64,000 bases of DNA from JAIBJN01 sp963847985 (GTDB taxonomy: Bacteria > Actinomycetota > Thermoleophilia > Gaiellales > Gaiellaceae), in NCBI GenBank assembly GCA_963847985.1, contig CAWKBS010000008.1, positions 186,001 to 250,000 on the forward strand. The letters run 5' to 3'. Under the pieces are notes generated by a model. It had not been told where the DNA came from. It worked only from the letters and a program-made list of their open reading frames with translations, and did no database searches. The position numbers and the translations under genes were made by a program. Of the stretch, positions 7,400 to 16,550 are shown piece by piece; positions within the stretch are counted from its first letter, which is position 1; every line of letters starts with the position of its first letter.

Positions 7400-10163
7400 A
7401 TGGCCCTGCCGGAAATCATCGGTCGCAAGGACGAGCTCGAGAGCATCGAGGGCTTCGTCGTTCGGCTCGACGAGGGGCCTTCGGCGCTCGTCCTCGAGGG
7501 AGAGCCGGGCAGCGGCAAGACCGTGCTCTGGCGCGAGGCGGTCGCCCGCGCCGAGGCGCGTGGCTGCGTCGTCCTTCGCTCTCAGGGCGCCGAAGCGGAG
7601 GCGGCCCTTTCCTTCGCCGGCCTGGCCGATCTGTTCGGCCCGGTGCTCGACGACGTCCTCCCGGCGCTTCCATCCCCGCAGCGACGCGCGCTCGAGGGTG
7701 CGCTGCTTCGCGTGGCCCCGGGCCGGAAGATCGATCGACTGGCGCTCTCGCTCGCCGCGCACAGCGGCGTGCTCGCGCTGGCGCGCGAGACCGGCGTGCT
7801 GATCGCGGTGGACGACCTCCATTGGCTCGACGAGCCGTCCGCCGGAGTGCTCGCGTTCCTCCTGCGGCGCCTCGAGTCGGAGCCGGTGGCGCTCCTCGCT
7901 TCGTGCCGGCTCGAGCAGGGTGCGGCGCACGCGCTGCAGCTCGAGCGCGCCTTTCCGCCCGACCGCCTGGTGAGGATCGCCGTCGAGCCGCTCGGACTCA
8001 CCGAGATCGGTCGCCTCCTCCGCACGCGGCTCGGCCTCGCGCTGCCGCGGCCGGCCCTCCGGCAGGTGTTCGAGCTTTCGGGCGGCAACCCGCTCTACGC
8101 CCTCGAAATCGGGCGCACGGTTCCTTCTGCGGCGAGCCTCGCCCCAGGCGAGCCGCTCGTCCTGCCCGCGAGCCTCGCGGACCTCGTGGCCAGGCGTCTC
8201 GAGGAGCTCCCGGAGGGCGCGCGCGAGCTGGTCCTCGCCGTCGCCGCCCTGTCGACGCCCAGCCTGTCCGTGGTCGAGCGGCTGGATGCCGAAGCGCTCG
8301 AAGAGGCCCTGGAGGCGGGTGCGCTCGAGCTGGAGGGGACGCGGGTTCGCTTTAGCCATCCGCTGTTGGGATCGACGGCGTACGCCTTGGCCTCCCCGGC
8401 ACGGCGGCGCGTCGTGCACCGCGGGCTCGCGCAGATCGTCGAGGATCCCGAGGAGCGCGTCCTTCACCGGGCGCTCGGCAGCGAGGGGCCGGACGCCGCC
8501 GTGGCGCTCGCGCTCGAGGAGGCCGGCGCCGGAGCCTCGGCGCGCGGGGCCCCCGAGACTGCATCCGGCCTCGCCGCTCGTGCCGTTGTGCTCACGCCGC
8601 CGGACGACCACGCAGACGGCGTGCGGCGCCGGCTGCTCACGGCCGACTACCTGTTCCAGGCAGGCGACGGCGAGCGTGCCCGAGCAGTTCTCGACGAGCT
8701 TGTGAGGACGCTCCCGGCGGGGCGTGAGCGGGCCGAGGCGCTCCAGCGCCTTGCCTGGATCACGGTGGATTCGGTGAGCTCGATCCAGCTGGCCGAGCAG
8801 GCGCTGGCCGAGGCAGGCGACGACCCCGCGTTGCGGGCCGAGATTCACGCCAAGCTCGCCCGTCTGACGGCGATCGGCGGCGACGAGCGTGCTGTCGAGC
8901 ACGCGCAGGCAGCTCTCGAGCTGGCGGAGGAATCGGGGGAGGTCGACATCCTCGCGCGTGCCATGGGCGAGCGGCTCCGGCGGCGCCTCCTCAGCGGGGG
9001 CGGCTTCGATCGGCCGCTGGCCGACCGAGCTCTCGAGCTGGGCCCCGAGGCCGGGCGGCTGAGCGTGTACGAGTCGCCCGAGCGCAGCGTCGGCACGATC
9101 CTGGCCCTGCTCGACCAGGTCGAGGAGGCGCGACCTCTGCTCGAGGGCTCGCTGCAGCGGGCCGTCGACGGCGGCGAGATCGAGGGCGAGATCGGCATCC
9201 TCATCCATCTCGCCGAGCTGGAGATCCGCGCGGGGCGGTGGCAGCTCGCCGACGGCTACATCCGGCGAAACGTCGAGTTCGAGCGCTTCTCGGGACTACC
9301 TGATCTGGCCTATGGGCTCGGCATCCTGAGCCCACGTCTCGGCGCTCCTCGGCCGCGTGGAGGAAGCCCGGCGGGCAGGCGAGGAGGGCTCGGCGCTGGC
9401 GGCCGAGACCGGCCAGCAGATCTTCCGCATCCTGAACGAGCATGCGCTCGGCTTCCTCGATCTCTCCCTCGGCGACGTCGAGGCTGCCGCCCGGCGGCTT
9501 GCGCCGCTCCCTGACGAGCAGCTGAGCATCGGGATCGGCGACCCGACGATCTTCCCCGTGCTTCCCGACGCGATCGAGGCCCTGATCGCCGTTGGCGACC
9601 TGGAGCTCGCGGAGACCTATGTCGAGCGACTCGAGGCGGACGGACGGCGGCTCGACCGGCCGCTGGCCCTGGCCGGCGCCGCCCGTGGGCGGGCCCTCCT
9701 CGCCGAGGTGGCCGGAAAGCCGGAGGACGCCCTCGAGTCGATCGAGCGCGCGCTCGCCGAGGTCGAGCGGCTCGGCTCGGCGTTCCAGCTCGGCCGCACG
9801 CTCCTCGTCGAGGGACGCATCCATCGGCGCGAGCGGCGGAAGGGAAAGGCAAAGGCCAGGCTCGAGCAGGCGCTCGAAGAGTTCGAGGGGCTCGGGGCGG
9901 CCCTCTGGGCCGAGCGCGCGCGGGAGGAGCTCGGCCGGGTCGGCCTGCGCCGCGCCGCTGCGTCCGGGCTCACGGAGACCGAGGGGAAGGTCGCCGAGCT
10001 GGTCGTAGCCGGCCGCACGAACCGCGAGGTCGCCGCCGAGCTCTTCTTGAGCGTGAAGACCGTCGAGGTCTACCTGACCCGGATCTACCGGAAGCACGGC
10101 GTCCGCTCGAGGACGGAGCTGGCGAACGCCCTCCTCGAGCAGAGCCGGAGCCCCGGCGGGTAG
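7400..10163 (+). CDS. AAA-ATPase LuxR-family regulator 1 (single frameshift)
   Basis: A large signal-transduction ATPase transcription factor of the MalT/LAL type. It has an N-terminal AAA domain with Walker A GEPGSGKT (residues 34-41) and Walker B LIAVDDLHWLD, a long TPR-like helical middle, and a C-terminal LuxR helix-turn-helix (ETEGKVAELVVAGRTNREVA, TVEVYLTRIYRKHGVRSR). ATG at 7400 is chosen because IIGRKDELE, the usual N-terminus, follows. The frame shifts by one extra base near 9340 (LGILSPRL to ALLGRVEEARRAGEEG), with good continuity on both sides. It is a paralogue of the loci at 16908 and 24846. The ligand is unknown. Confidence 0.85.
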
Positions 10164-10189
10164 AGGCTCCGACCCTCCGGAATCGGCGG

Positions 10190-10231
10190 TCACCGGCAGT
10201 CGTCCCCCGCGAGCGTCGCGCGTGACCGAGG
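10190..10231 (-). pseudogene. Remnant of a fibronectin-III protein 3' end
   Basis: The minus strand matches the last about 40 bases of the fibronectin-III gene at 13785-14744 (SVTRQLSGDDCQ-stop) with a few substitutions and one extra base. It includes TCGGTCACGCGC, GGGGACGACTGCC and the TGA stop. Upstream similarity fades quickly. It is probably a fragment left by duplication and loss. Confidence 0.4.
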
Positions 10232-10416
10232 TGAGCTCGCAGCCGCGCTGCCGGTGTTGAAGCGGCTCGCCTCCGTGCGAGAGGCTGTGGCGCCCGGGAC
10301 TCTGTCGTGGCCGCCGCTCCTGCTAGGGTGAAGCCTTGCACGGAGGCTTGGACGCGGAAGCCGCTGGGGCTCCGAGGTTCCTCTCCGACTGTCACCTCTG
10401 GTCTACGTGCTTCAGA

Positions 10417-10438
10417 GAGAGCTCGATTCCGAGCTCTC
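10417..10438 (+). other. Hairpin in the leader of the ABM-like gene
   Basis: A 9-bp perfect stem (GAGAGCTCG / CGAGCTCTC) with an ATTC loop lies 24 nt before the ATG at 10463 and upstream of its GAGGAG ribosome-binding site. It could be a 5' UTR structure or the end of an upstream transcript. Confidence 0.35.
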
Positions 10439-10462
10439 GTCACCTAGTGTGAGGAGAAGCAC

Positions 10463-10780
10463 ATGCATGCGACCGTTAGGCGTTACGACGGTGTCGATGA
10501 GGCTCGCAGGGACGAGCTCACCAAGAAGGTCAACGAGGCGCTGATCCCTCGCCTGAGCAAGCTGCCGGGCTTCAGCAGCTACTACCTGGTCGAGGCCGGC
10601 TCCGGCGTCATGACGTCGATCAGTCTCTTCGATTCGAAGGAGCACGCTGACGAGTCGACTCGCGTCGCGGCCACCTGGATCAAGGACGAGCAGCTCGAGG
10701 GTGCGCTTCCCAACCCGCCGAAGATCACGTTCGGCGAGGTCATCGCGAAGCAGACGAACGGCGTAGGCGCCGTCGTCTAA
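10463..10780 (+). CDS. Antibiotic-biosynthesis-monooxygenase-like small protein
   Basis: 105 residues. GAGGAGAAGCAC precedes the ATG. The sequence MHATVRRYDGVDEARRDELT, then LSKLPGFSSYYLVEAGSGVM and SISLFDSKEHADESTRVAATW, is characteristic of the ABM-like dimeric alpha-beta-barrel fold seen in many stand-alone actinobacterial proteins. Such proteins may be small oxygenases, haem-degrading enzymes or scaffolds. No catalytic residue is diagnostic here. It stands alone, with a strong hairpin 19 nt after its stop. Confidence 0.7.
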   Translation: MHATVRRYDGVDEARRDELTKKVNEALIPRLSKLPGFSSYYLVEAGSGVMTSISLFDSKEHADESTRVAATWIKDEQLEGALPNPPKITFGEVIAKQTNGVGAVV

Positions 10781-10798
10781 GCACCACAGGCTCCGGCA

Positions 10799-10825
10799 GG
10801 GCAGGCCCGCGGGACGGGCCTGCCC
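10799..10825 (+). terminator. Hairpin between ABM-like gene and csp
   Basis: An 11-bp perfect stem (GGGCAGGCCCG / CGGGCCTGCCC) with a 5-nt loop lies 19 nt after the ABM-like stop and 27 nt before the cold-shock gene. It is a likely terminator, or alternatively part of the csp leader. Confidence 0.6.
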
Positions 10826-10851
10826 ACCGGAATCGACGAAAGGGTCATCTC

Positions 10852-11067
10852 GTGGCGAACGGTGCCTTCAAGTGGTTCAACAGGGCAAGTGGCTTCGGGC
10901 TGATCGAGCCTGACGGAGGCGGAAACGACCTCTTCGTGAACCGGGAGAGCCTCGACGAGAGCGTTCTCGCGACCGCGGGAGAGAGGGTCGAGTTCGAGTT
11001 CCGCGACGGCGGCATGGGTCCCGAGGCGATCAACGTGGTCGCGGTTGCAGCGCACGGGGATCCGTGA
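10852..11067 (+). CDS. Cold-shock domain protein
   Basis: 71 residues from GTG at 10852. The RNP1-like motif FKWFNRASGFGLIEPD and the RNP2 region NDLFVNRESL match the CspA OB-fold that binds single-stranded nucleic acid and acts as an RNA chaperone. The usual VFVH of RNP2 is LFVN here, which is seen in divergent actinobacterial Csps. It overlaps the next small gene by GTGA, forming a three-gene mini-operon with the genes at 11064 and 11201. Confidence 0.88.
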   Translation: MANGAFKWFNRASGFGLIEPDGGGNDLFVNRESLDESVLATAGERVEFEFRDGGMGPEAINVVAVAAHGDP

Positions 11068-11216
11068 AGGCGGCCGAGCCTCCGAGCGACACGGCCGAGC
11101 TCCGCTGTACTCGGTGCGGCTACGGGATCATGGTCAGCGGCGAGCCACCGGCGTGTCCGATGTGCCGCTTGAGCGCCTGGCAGACACCCTCCGGAGACCC
11201 ATGTATCTGGAAGTGA
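11064..11216 (+). CDS. Rubredoxin-like zinc-ribbon miniprotein
   Basis: 50 residues from a GTG that overlaps the csp stop (GTGA). It carries CTRCGYGIMVSGEPPACPMC, two CxxC knuckles of a rubredoxin-like zinc ribbon, followed by a Trp (LSAWQ). Proteins of this type are common short ORFs in Thermoleophilia and are probably metal-binding adaptors. It ends inside the start of the next gene (11201), so translation of all three is probably coupled. It is easily missed by length cut-offs. Confidence 0.65.
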   Translation: MKAAEPPSDTAELRCTRCGYGIMVSGEPPACPMCRLSAWQTPSGDPCIWK

Positions 11217-11401
11217 CGCTGATCAACGGGCAGAACTTCTCGATTCCGATCGACTCCGGGAACTCCGTCGAACGCGAGCTCGAGCTGTTTCTCAAGCGTG
11301 AGGGTCGATACGCGACCGAGTGGGTTCCGCTCCAAAAGGCAGGCAGAGAGCTCTTCGTCCGCTACGAGCAGATCGTCCTCGTCAGCCCGAAGTCCGACTA
11401 G
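11201..11401 (+). CDS. Small hypothetical protein of the csp operon
   Basis: 66 residues from ATG at 11201, overlapping the end of the zinc-ribbon gene by 16 bp in another frame. It reads MYLEVTLINGQNFSIPIDSG and then ELELFLKREGRYATEWVPL, ending YEQIVLVSPKSD. This is a compact, mainly beta-stranded protein with no recognised family. The overlap with the preceding gene argues that it is genuinely expressed and functionally linked to the cold-shock and zinc-ribbon proteins. Confidence 0.55.
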   Translation: MYLEVTLINGQNFSIPIDSGNSVERELELFLKREGRYATEWVPLQKAGRELFVRYEQIVLVSPKSD

Positions 11402-11443
11402 CGGTCGGCGAGAGCCTCAGCGGCCCGTCGTCCGGCCGTTCCC

Positions 11444-12041
11444 GTGCGTGGCAAGATCCGGCCCGTGGGACGCCTGCTCGACGCCGATGACTGCGTCCTG
11501 GCCGTGATCGACACGCAGGACGGCTTTCTCAGGAAGCTGCCGGAGGCCGAGGCCTCGGCGATCGTGGATCGAATCCGCTGGCTGTGCCGGCTGGCCGAGT
11601 GGCTGCGCGTGCCGGTCGTCGTCACCGAGGAGGAGCCCGATGAGAACGGCGGGACCGCGGCGCAGGTCCTGGCTGCGCTTGCGCCGGGGACGGTCGCGGC
11701 ACGTCAAGCCGGTCTTCGCGCTCTCCGCGTGCCCGGCGATCCTCCAGGACGTCACGCGGCACGGCCGCTCGACGGTCGTCCTCTGCGGGCTCGAGACCGA
11801 CGTCTGCGTCGCCCAGTCGGCGCTCGGCCTCCTCGATGCCGGGAAGCGAGTCGTGGTGGTCGAGGACGCCGTCGCCTCGCCGGGCCCGGCGCACGCGCAA
11901 GGGCTCGCGCGGATGGCCCGAGCCGGGGTCGAGCTGCTGGGCGTGAAGGGCCTCGGCTACGAGTGGCTCGGGACGGTGGAGCGCGCGACCGCCTTCGCCG
12001 CCGCGTCGGAGCGCGACGCGCCGGCCGGAATCGTGCTCTAG
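11444..12041 (+). CDS. Isochorismatase-like cysteine hydrolase (single frameshift)
   Basis: About 198 residues. The N-terminal part has VLAVIDTQDGFL, with the catalytic Asp, and RVPVVVTEEEP. One extra base near 11700 shifts the frame into HVKPVFALSACPAILQDV (catalytic Lys region) and STVVLCGLETDVCVAQSALG (nucleophile Cys). All three members of the Asp-Lys-Cys triad are therefore present across the shift. The family hydrolyses isochorismate, nicotinamide-like amides or similar compounds; the substrate is unknown. The start may be GTG 11444 or GTG 11465. Confidence 0.75.
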
Positions 12042-12193
12042 AAACGCTGGCGTAAACAGCGAGGGTCCCCTAGGCTGTCGGCTGCCGTCACCGGGGGGTA
12101 ACGGCCGAGCTTGGTGGGACGCCGCGCGTCCTGGACGGGCCGGCGGCAAGTGCTCGGCGGGCGCCTTCCGAAAAACAGGGAAGGGGGTTGCCC

Positions 12194-13702
12194 ATGCGAT
12201 CCGGAAAGCCATTCGCACTGCCGGTCCTCGCACTCGTTGTGACCATCCTCGCGGTGGTCCCGATCGGAGCGGCATCGCCGCCGCCGGAGGACACGCCCGA
12301 CCGGCCGCACAGCGACAACATGCGGCTGGACGGCGCCAGCCTCCGGCCGGGTGCCGTCTTAGGCCCGCCGCCGGCGGGTCCTGGAACGGTCCCGTGGGAC
12401 ACCAGGAACACCGATCTGGCCTTCTGGGGCAAGCGAGTCATCCAGGGCCGCTACGACGGGTTCCGCATCGTCGACATCTCGAACCTCAAGAAGCCCGAGG
12501 AGCTCGCGTACTTCCAGTGCGTCAGCCCGCAGGGTGACGTGGGGGTGTACGGGAACCTCGTGTTCCGCTCGGTCGACTCACCGCAGCTGACCGACGGGTG
12601 CACGACCGCGAGCCAGAACGGCAGCCCGACCGGGGCGGCGTGTGCGCCTGCACCGTCGCCGTGTACCGGCTTCGAGGGCATCCAGATCTTCGACATCGCC
12701 AATCTCAACGACATCGAGCTGATCGCGTCCGTGGCGCTCGACTGCGGGTCGCACACGCACACGGTGGTTCCGGACACAGAGAACGACCGCGTGTTGATCT
12801 ACAACAGCGTCAGCGGGAACACCCTGCAAGCGAACCCGGGGAAGTACGGCAACCGCTGTCCCGGCCCGCCGTTCAACCGTGAGGACATCGTCGAGGTCCC
12901 GCTCGACGACCCGGCCTCGGCGGACGTTCTGGGCTCCTTCGACCTTGGCGATCACGAAGGCGATCCTGTCGAGATCTGCCACGACTTCGGGGTCATCCTC
13001 GGCGACGTGAACCGTGGCGCTTGCGCGGGTCACGGGATCTCGGTCTTCGACCTCACCGACCCGGCCAACCCGGTGCACCTGTACACGACGACCGCGCCGA
13101 CGGTCGACCGCTTCCACTCAGCGGCCTTCACCTGGGACGGCAAGATCATCGTCTCCGGCTGGGAGCCGGGCGGCGGGACGGCGCCGCGCTGCCAGGCGAC
13201 GGGGGCGACGACGGGGTTCCCGCCCGGTGAGATGCAGACCGAGGAGATGAAGACGGCCTGGTTCCACGACGCCGAGACCGGCGAGATCATCGGCAAGTAC
13301 GTCCTGCCGCGACCGCAGTCGCAGTGGGAGAACTGCACGGTCCACAACTACAACATCGTGCCGAGTACGCAGCGCTACCTCCTCGTGCACGGCTCGTACC
13401 AGTCCGGGACGGCGCTCGTCGACTTCACCGACCCGGAGAACGCCTACGAGATCGCGTGGATGGATCCCGATCCGCTTGACCCGCCCTCGCCGACGAGCCC
13501 CGGCGGGCGCACGACCTACCGCGGCGGGGACTGGGCGTCGTACTGGTACGGCGGTGAGCTCATCGAGAGCGACACGAGGCGCGGCCTCTACATCTGGAGC
13601 GTCAAGGCGCCGGAGCTGAAGCCGCACAAGATCAAGACCGAGTACCTCAACCCGCAGACGCAGCACTTCTCCATCAACGAGCGCGGCAAGCGCGTGGACT
13701 AG
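12194..13702 (+). CDS. Secreted LVIVD-repeat protein
   Basis: 502 residues. ATG at 12194 follows AAGGGGG at good spacing and begins a signal peptide (FALPVLALVVTILAVVPIGA). Propeller motifs include YDGFRIVDISNLKKPEELAY, FEGIQIFDIANLNDIELI, GISVFDLTDPANPVHLY and TALVDFTDPENAYEIAWM, with CGSHTHTVVPDTENDRVLIY and CHDFGVILGDVN. It is closest in layout to the protein at 471-2285 but lacks the PA domain. It is predicted to act outside the cell; function is unknown. A strong terminator follows. Confidence 0.88.
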   Translation: MRSGKPFALPVLALVVTILAVVPIGAASPPPEDTPDRPHSDNMRLDGASLRPGAVLGPPPAGPGTVPWDTRNTDLAFWGKRVIQGRYDGFRIVDISNLKKPEELAYFQCVSPQGDVGVYGNLVFRSVDSPQLTDGCTTASQNGSPTGAACAPAPSPCTGFEGIQIFDIANLNDIELIASVALDCGSHTHTVVPDTENDRVLIYNSVSGNTLQANPGKYGNRCPGPPFNREDIVEVPLDDPASADVLGSFDLGDHEGDPVEICHDFGVILGDVNRGACAGHGISVFDLTDPANPVHLYTTTAPTVDRFHSAAFTWDGKIIVSGWEPGGGTAPRCQATGATTGFPPGEMQTEEMKTAWFHDAETGEIIGKYVLPRPQSQWENCTVHNYNIVPSTQRYLLVHGSYQSGTALVDFTDPENAYEIAWMDPDPLDPPSPTSPGGRTTYRGGDWASYWYGGELIESDTRRGLYIWSVKAPELKPHKIKTEYLNPQTQHFSINERGKRVD

Positions 13703-13720
13703 ACCGAGACCCGATGCGGA

Positions 13721-13751
13721 GCAGCGGGCCGGCCACGTGCCGGCCCGCTGC
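13721..13751 (+). terminator. Hairpin terminator
   Basis: A perfect 13-bp stem (13721-13733 with 13739-13751) with a CACGT loop lies 18 nt after the LVIVD stop, followed by GTCTT. It sits between convergent genes and may act in both directions. Confidence 0.75.
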
Positions 13752-13784
13752 GTCTTGGAATGCAGGATCCGACCGATCAGCAGG

Positions 13785-14744
13785 TCACTGGCAGTCGTCC
13801 CCGGAGAGCTGGCGCGTCACCGAGTTGCTCGGCGCCGAGCGGTTGCCCGCGCTGTCGATGGCGTAGAGAACCCAGGTGTTGCTTCCTTCGAAGCCGTAGC
13901 TGGTCCACCGGCCGGTTCCGATCACGAATGCGAAGTTCGGGTCGAAGATTCCGTTGTCGAAGAGCTCGTACCGGATCGCGGACTGCGGGTCTTGGTCGTC
14001 GGTCGTCTGCGTCCATCTGACGACGATCTCGCAGCTCGATGAATGCCCGATTCGCAGGTCTGTGACCGCGGCCGGCGGGGTGGTGTCCGCGCTCGCACCT
14101 GTGGTCGCGGAGACCGCGTTGCTCGGCTGGGAGAAGTTCCAGCCGGCGTCGCGCGCCCTCACCGTGAAGGTGTACGTGGTCGAAGGCGCCAGGCCCACGA
14201 CCGTCGCCGACGTGGCGCTGTCGAAGACGACGTTCCCGGCCGACGGGCTCACGCTCACCTGGTACAGGTCGATGATGCCCGAGTTGTCCGTTGCCGCGTC
14301 CCAGGAGAGCGAGACCTTCGAGGCCGTGACGGTCCCCACGTCCAGGTTCCCGGGTGGTGAGGGCGCCGTCGTGTCGCGCACGGTCTCGACGACGAGCAGG
14401 TCGCTCGTGGACTTGTTGCCGCTCGCGTCCACCGCCTCGACCCAGAAGTAGTACTGGACGCCGGGCCGCAGGCCGGTCCAGGTGTACGAGGTCTGCGTCT
14501 TGGGCAGCGTGACGACCGTCGGATCGTTCCAGAGCCGGACGCGGTAGCTGAAGTTTCCGGAGTTGTCGGTCGAGGCGTTCCAGGCCATCGAGACGCTCGT
14601 GAGCGTCTTGGCCGTGGCGCGCAGGTTGCCCGGCTTCGTCGGCGGCTTGGTGTCCGGCGCCGCCGTCGCCGACGTCGCCGGCAAGGCGCACGCGGCGAGG
14701 AGAATGAGGCCGGCGACGGCGCGCCGGGCAGGAAAGACTGACAT
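13785..14744 (-). CDS. Secreted protein with fibronectin type III domains
   Basis: 319 residues. AAGGGGGAAC precedes the ATG. A signal peptide (AVAGLILLAACALPATSATA) is followed by two clear FN3 domains: PPTKPGNLRATAKTLTSVSM ... YYFWVEAVDASGNKS (about 35-120) and PSPPGNLDVGTVTASKVSLS ... YTFTVRARDAGWNFS (about 130-215). A third, more divergent domain contains a Cys pair (SCEIVV and the C-terminal DDCQ). It has no catalytic domain, so it is probably an adhesive or binding protein at the cell surface. A fragment of its 3' end is repeated near 10190. Confidence 0.82.
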   Translation of the reverse strand: MSVFPARRAVAGLILLAACALPATSATAAPDTKPPTKPGNLRATAKTLTSVSMAWNASTDNSGNFSYRVRLWNDPTVVTLPKTQTSYTWTGLRPGVQYYFWVEAVDASGNKSTSDLLVVETVRDTTAPSPPGNLDVGTVTASKVSLSWDAATDNSGIIDLYQVSVSPSAGNVVFDSATSATVVGLAPSTTYTFTVRARDAGWNFSQPSNAVSATTGASADTTPPAAVTDLRIGHSSSCEIVVRWTQTTDDQDPQSAIRYELFDNGIFDPNFAFVIGTGRWTSYGFEGSNTWVLYAIDSAGNRSAPSNSVTRQLSGDDCQ

Positions 14745-14904
14745 GGCGTTGTTCCCCCTTCTCGAGTCGTTGCGAGCGGTGGCGTCCGCTCCGCGAGGTG
14801 ATACGCACGAGGGCGAGGGCCGGATTCGTCGTCGAGACGCCGGAGGTCGAAGCGCTCAGCGAGGCGGCCCGAGGCCGTCGCAAACTCGTTGGTTTGCAGG
14901 GAAG

Positions 14905-15363
14905 TTAGTTCTGCGTCCGTATCCGGCCGTGGATGCTGAAGGTCACGTTCATCGTGGTCGGGTGCTCGTCGCAGAGATAGATGTACGCCTCCCCGTCCTG
15001 GAGCACGACTGTGGCCGTCCTCTCACCCGTGCCTGCGACATCGGTGGCCACGTCGACGCCGGAGAACCGCGCGTCGAGATGGAAGTTGTGGATGGTGGAC
15101 AGGTCGGTGATCTCGAGCATGTATTCGCCGGGCGGCAGCGTTGTGGTGACCTCAGCCCCGTCTTCGGTCGTGAGGTTGATCTCGTAGGCATCCGGGTCGT
15201 CGGTGGATCCGACGGTGCCGATGAGCTTTGCCGTCTCGGTTGTGGTGGTGTCCGAGGCTACGGTCTCCGCTGTCGCGGATCCCTCGTCGTCGTCGCCGCA
15301 GCCGACCGCCGCGAGTGCGACCACGGCCAGCACGATCGGAAGCGCCGCGCGAATATCTCTCAT
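14905..15363 (-). CDS. Cupredoxin-like lipoprotein
   Basis: 152 residues from ATG at 15363, with GGGGGAA upstream. A lipoprotein signal (LAAVGC) is followed by a low-complexity Asp/Thr linker, then a plastocyanin-like domain: LPPGEYMLEITDLSTIHNFH and EAYIYLCDEHPTTM. His (HNFH), Cys (LCDEH), His and Met (TTM) are in the order expected for type 1 copper ligands. It is therefore probably a membrane-anchored electron-transfer or copper-binding protein. Copper binding is inferred from the ligand pattern only. Confidence 0.75.
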   Translation of the reverse strand: MRDIRAALPIVLAVVALAAVGCGDDDEGSATAETVASDTTTTETAKLIGTVGSTDDPDAYEINLTTEDGAEVTTTLPPGEYMLEITDLSTIHNFHLDARFSGVDVATDVAGTGERTATVVLQDGEAYIYLCDEHPTTMNVTFSIHGRIRTQN

Positions 15364-15533
15364 CCGGTTCCCCCGGTTCCGAGCGCCGGGCTACTTCCCT
15401 GACCTGCGGGCGATCTCGACCTGGTCGATACGCGTCGCGTCTGTGGTATCAAACTTCCCTTCGCCAGACGGGCCAAGCGAGGCGCCGCGCCGGGCAGGCC
15501 GCCGGCTTCGGTGCCGACGGCCTCTCCGGTCAG

Positions 15534-16550
15534 CTAGAGGGTGATCCGCGCGACGGTGTTGGTGAACGGGTTCGCGACCCAGACAGCTCCATGGCCGATC
15601 GCCAGGCTCAGAGGCCGCCCGTCGAGAGCGACCGGCTCTCCGGCTGGCGCGTTCGCCTCGGTGTCGATCTCGGTGACCGTGCCCGACTGGTCGACGACCC
15701 AGAGGCTCCCTTCGCCGGTCGCCACGCCCACGGGCTGGCCTCCTAGCGCGATCGGCTCGCCGGCGACCTCGCCGGAGGCAGTGTCGATGCGCGAGACCGT
15801 GCCGTCGTCGAGGTTGGTGACCCAGGCTGCGCCGTCGGCGACAGCGACGCCGGTGGGACCTGCTCCCACCGCGATCGGCTTGCCCACCGGGCGGTTCGCG
15901 TCTGCGTCGAGCCGCACGACCGAGCCTTCGGATGGGCTGGCAACCCAGACGGAGCCGTCACCGACTGCGAGCCCCGCGTAGTCGGCGTTCCCGGCTGAGC
16001 GCCCGACGACGCGTGGAGAGGTGGAGAGCACTTTGCCCGTCGTCGCATCGATGCGGGTGACTGTGCCGTCCTGCGTGTTGAAGGTCCACACCGAGCCCTC
16101 TCCAGCTGCGATTGCCATCGGGCGAGCTCCGACCGCGATCGGCTTGCCCACGACCTCGTTCGTGCTCGAGTCGATGCGGGTGACCGTGTTGTCGAACCTG
16201 CTCGCGACCCAGACGTCGTCCTCCGCGACCACTACGCCGACGGCTCCGTTCCCGACGGGGATCGGCTCGCCGACAATCTCCCCCGACTGTGGATCGAGTC
16301 GGGCGACCCTGTCGCCCTGGTCGAGGACCACCCAGACGGCGTCCTCGCCGGCCGCCACGGCCGTCGGAGCCCCGTCGACCGCGAGTTCCTCGACGGCCGG
16401 CACGGTAGCGGCTGTCGTGGTGGACGAGTTCCCGGCCGGCTGCTGGGATGCCGGCTGAGCCTTGTCGCCCTCGCCGCAAGCCGTCGCCCCGGTTGTCACT
16501 CCGAGCGCGAGGCAGGCGCCCACGAGAGCTCTTGTCGTCAAGGTTCGCAC
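15534..16550 (-). CDS. Exported beta-propeller (YncE/Vgb-like)
   Basis: 338 residues from GTG at 16550, preceded by GGAAGGAGC. A signal peptide ends near TGATACGE and may be a lipoprotein site, although the lipobox is weak. It is followed by about seven repeats of roughly 42 residues of the form GxVWVxN..TVTRIDxxTxxVxGKPIxVGxxP, as in NHL/YncE and virginiamycin-B-lyase-like propellers. The regular repeats suggest a binding scaffold. It overlaps the upstream DUF4242 gene by 13 bp, so the two are probably co-transcribed and share the motif at 16871-16900. Confidence 0.8.
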   Translation of the reverse strand: MRTLTTRALVGACLALGVTTGATACGEGDKAQPASQQPAGNSSTTTAATVPAVEELAVDGAPTAVAAGEDAVWVVLDQGDRVARLDPQSGEIVGEPIPVGNGAVGVVVAEDDVWVASRFDNTVTRIDSSTNEVVGKPIAVGARPMAIAAGEGSVWTFNTQDGTVTRIDATTGKVLSTSPRVVGRSAGNADYAGLAVGDGSVWVASPSEGSVVRLDADANRPVGKPIAVGAGPTGVAVADGAAWVTNLDDGTVSRIDTASGEVAGEPIALGGQPVGVATGEGSLWVVDQSGTVTEIDTEANAPAGEPVALDGRPLSLAIGHGAVWVANPFTNTVARITL

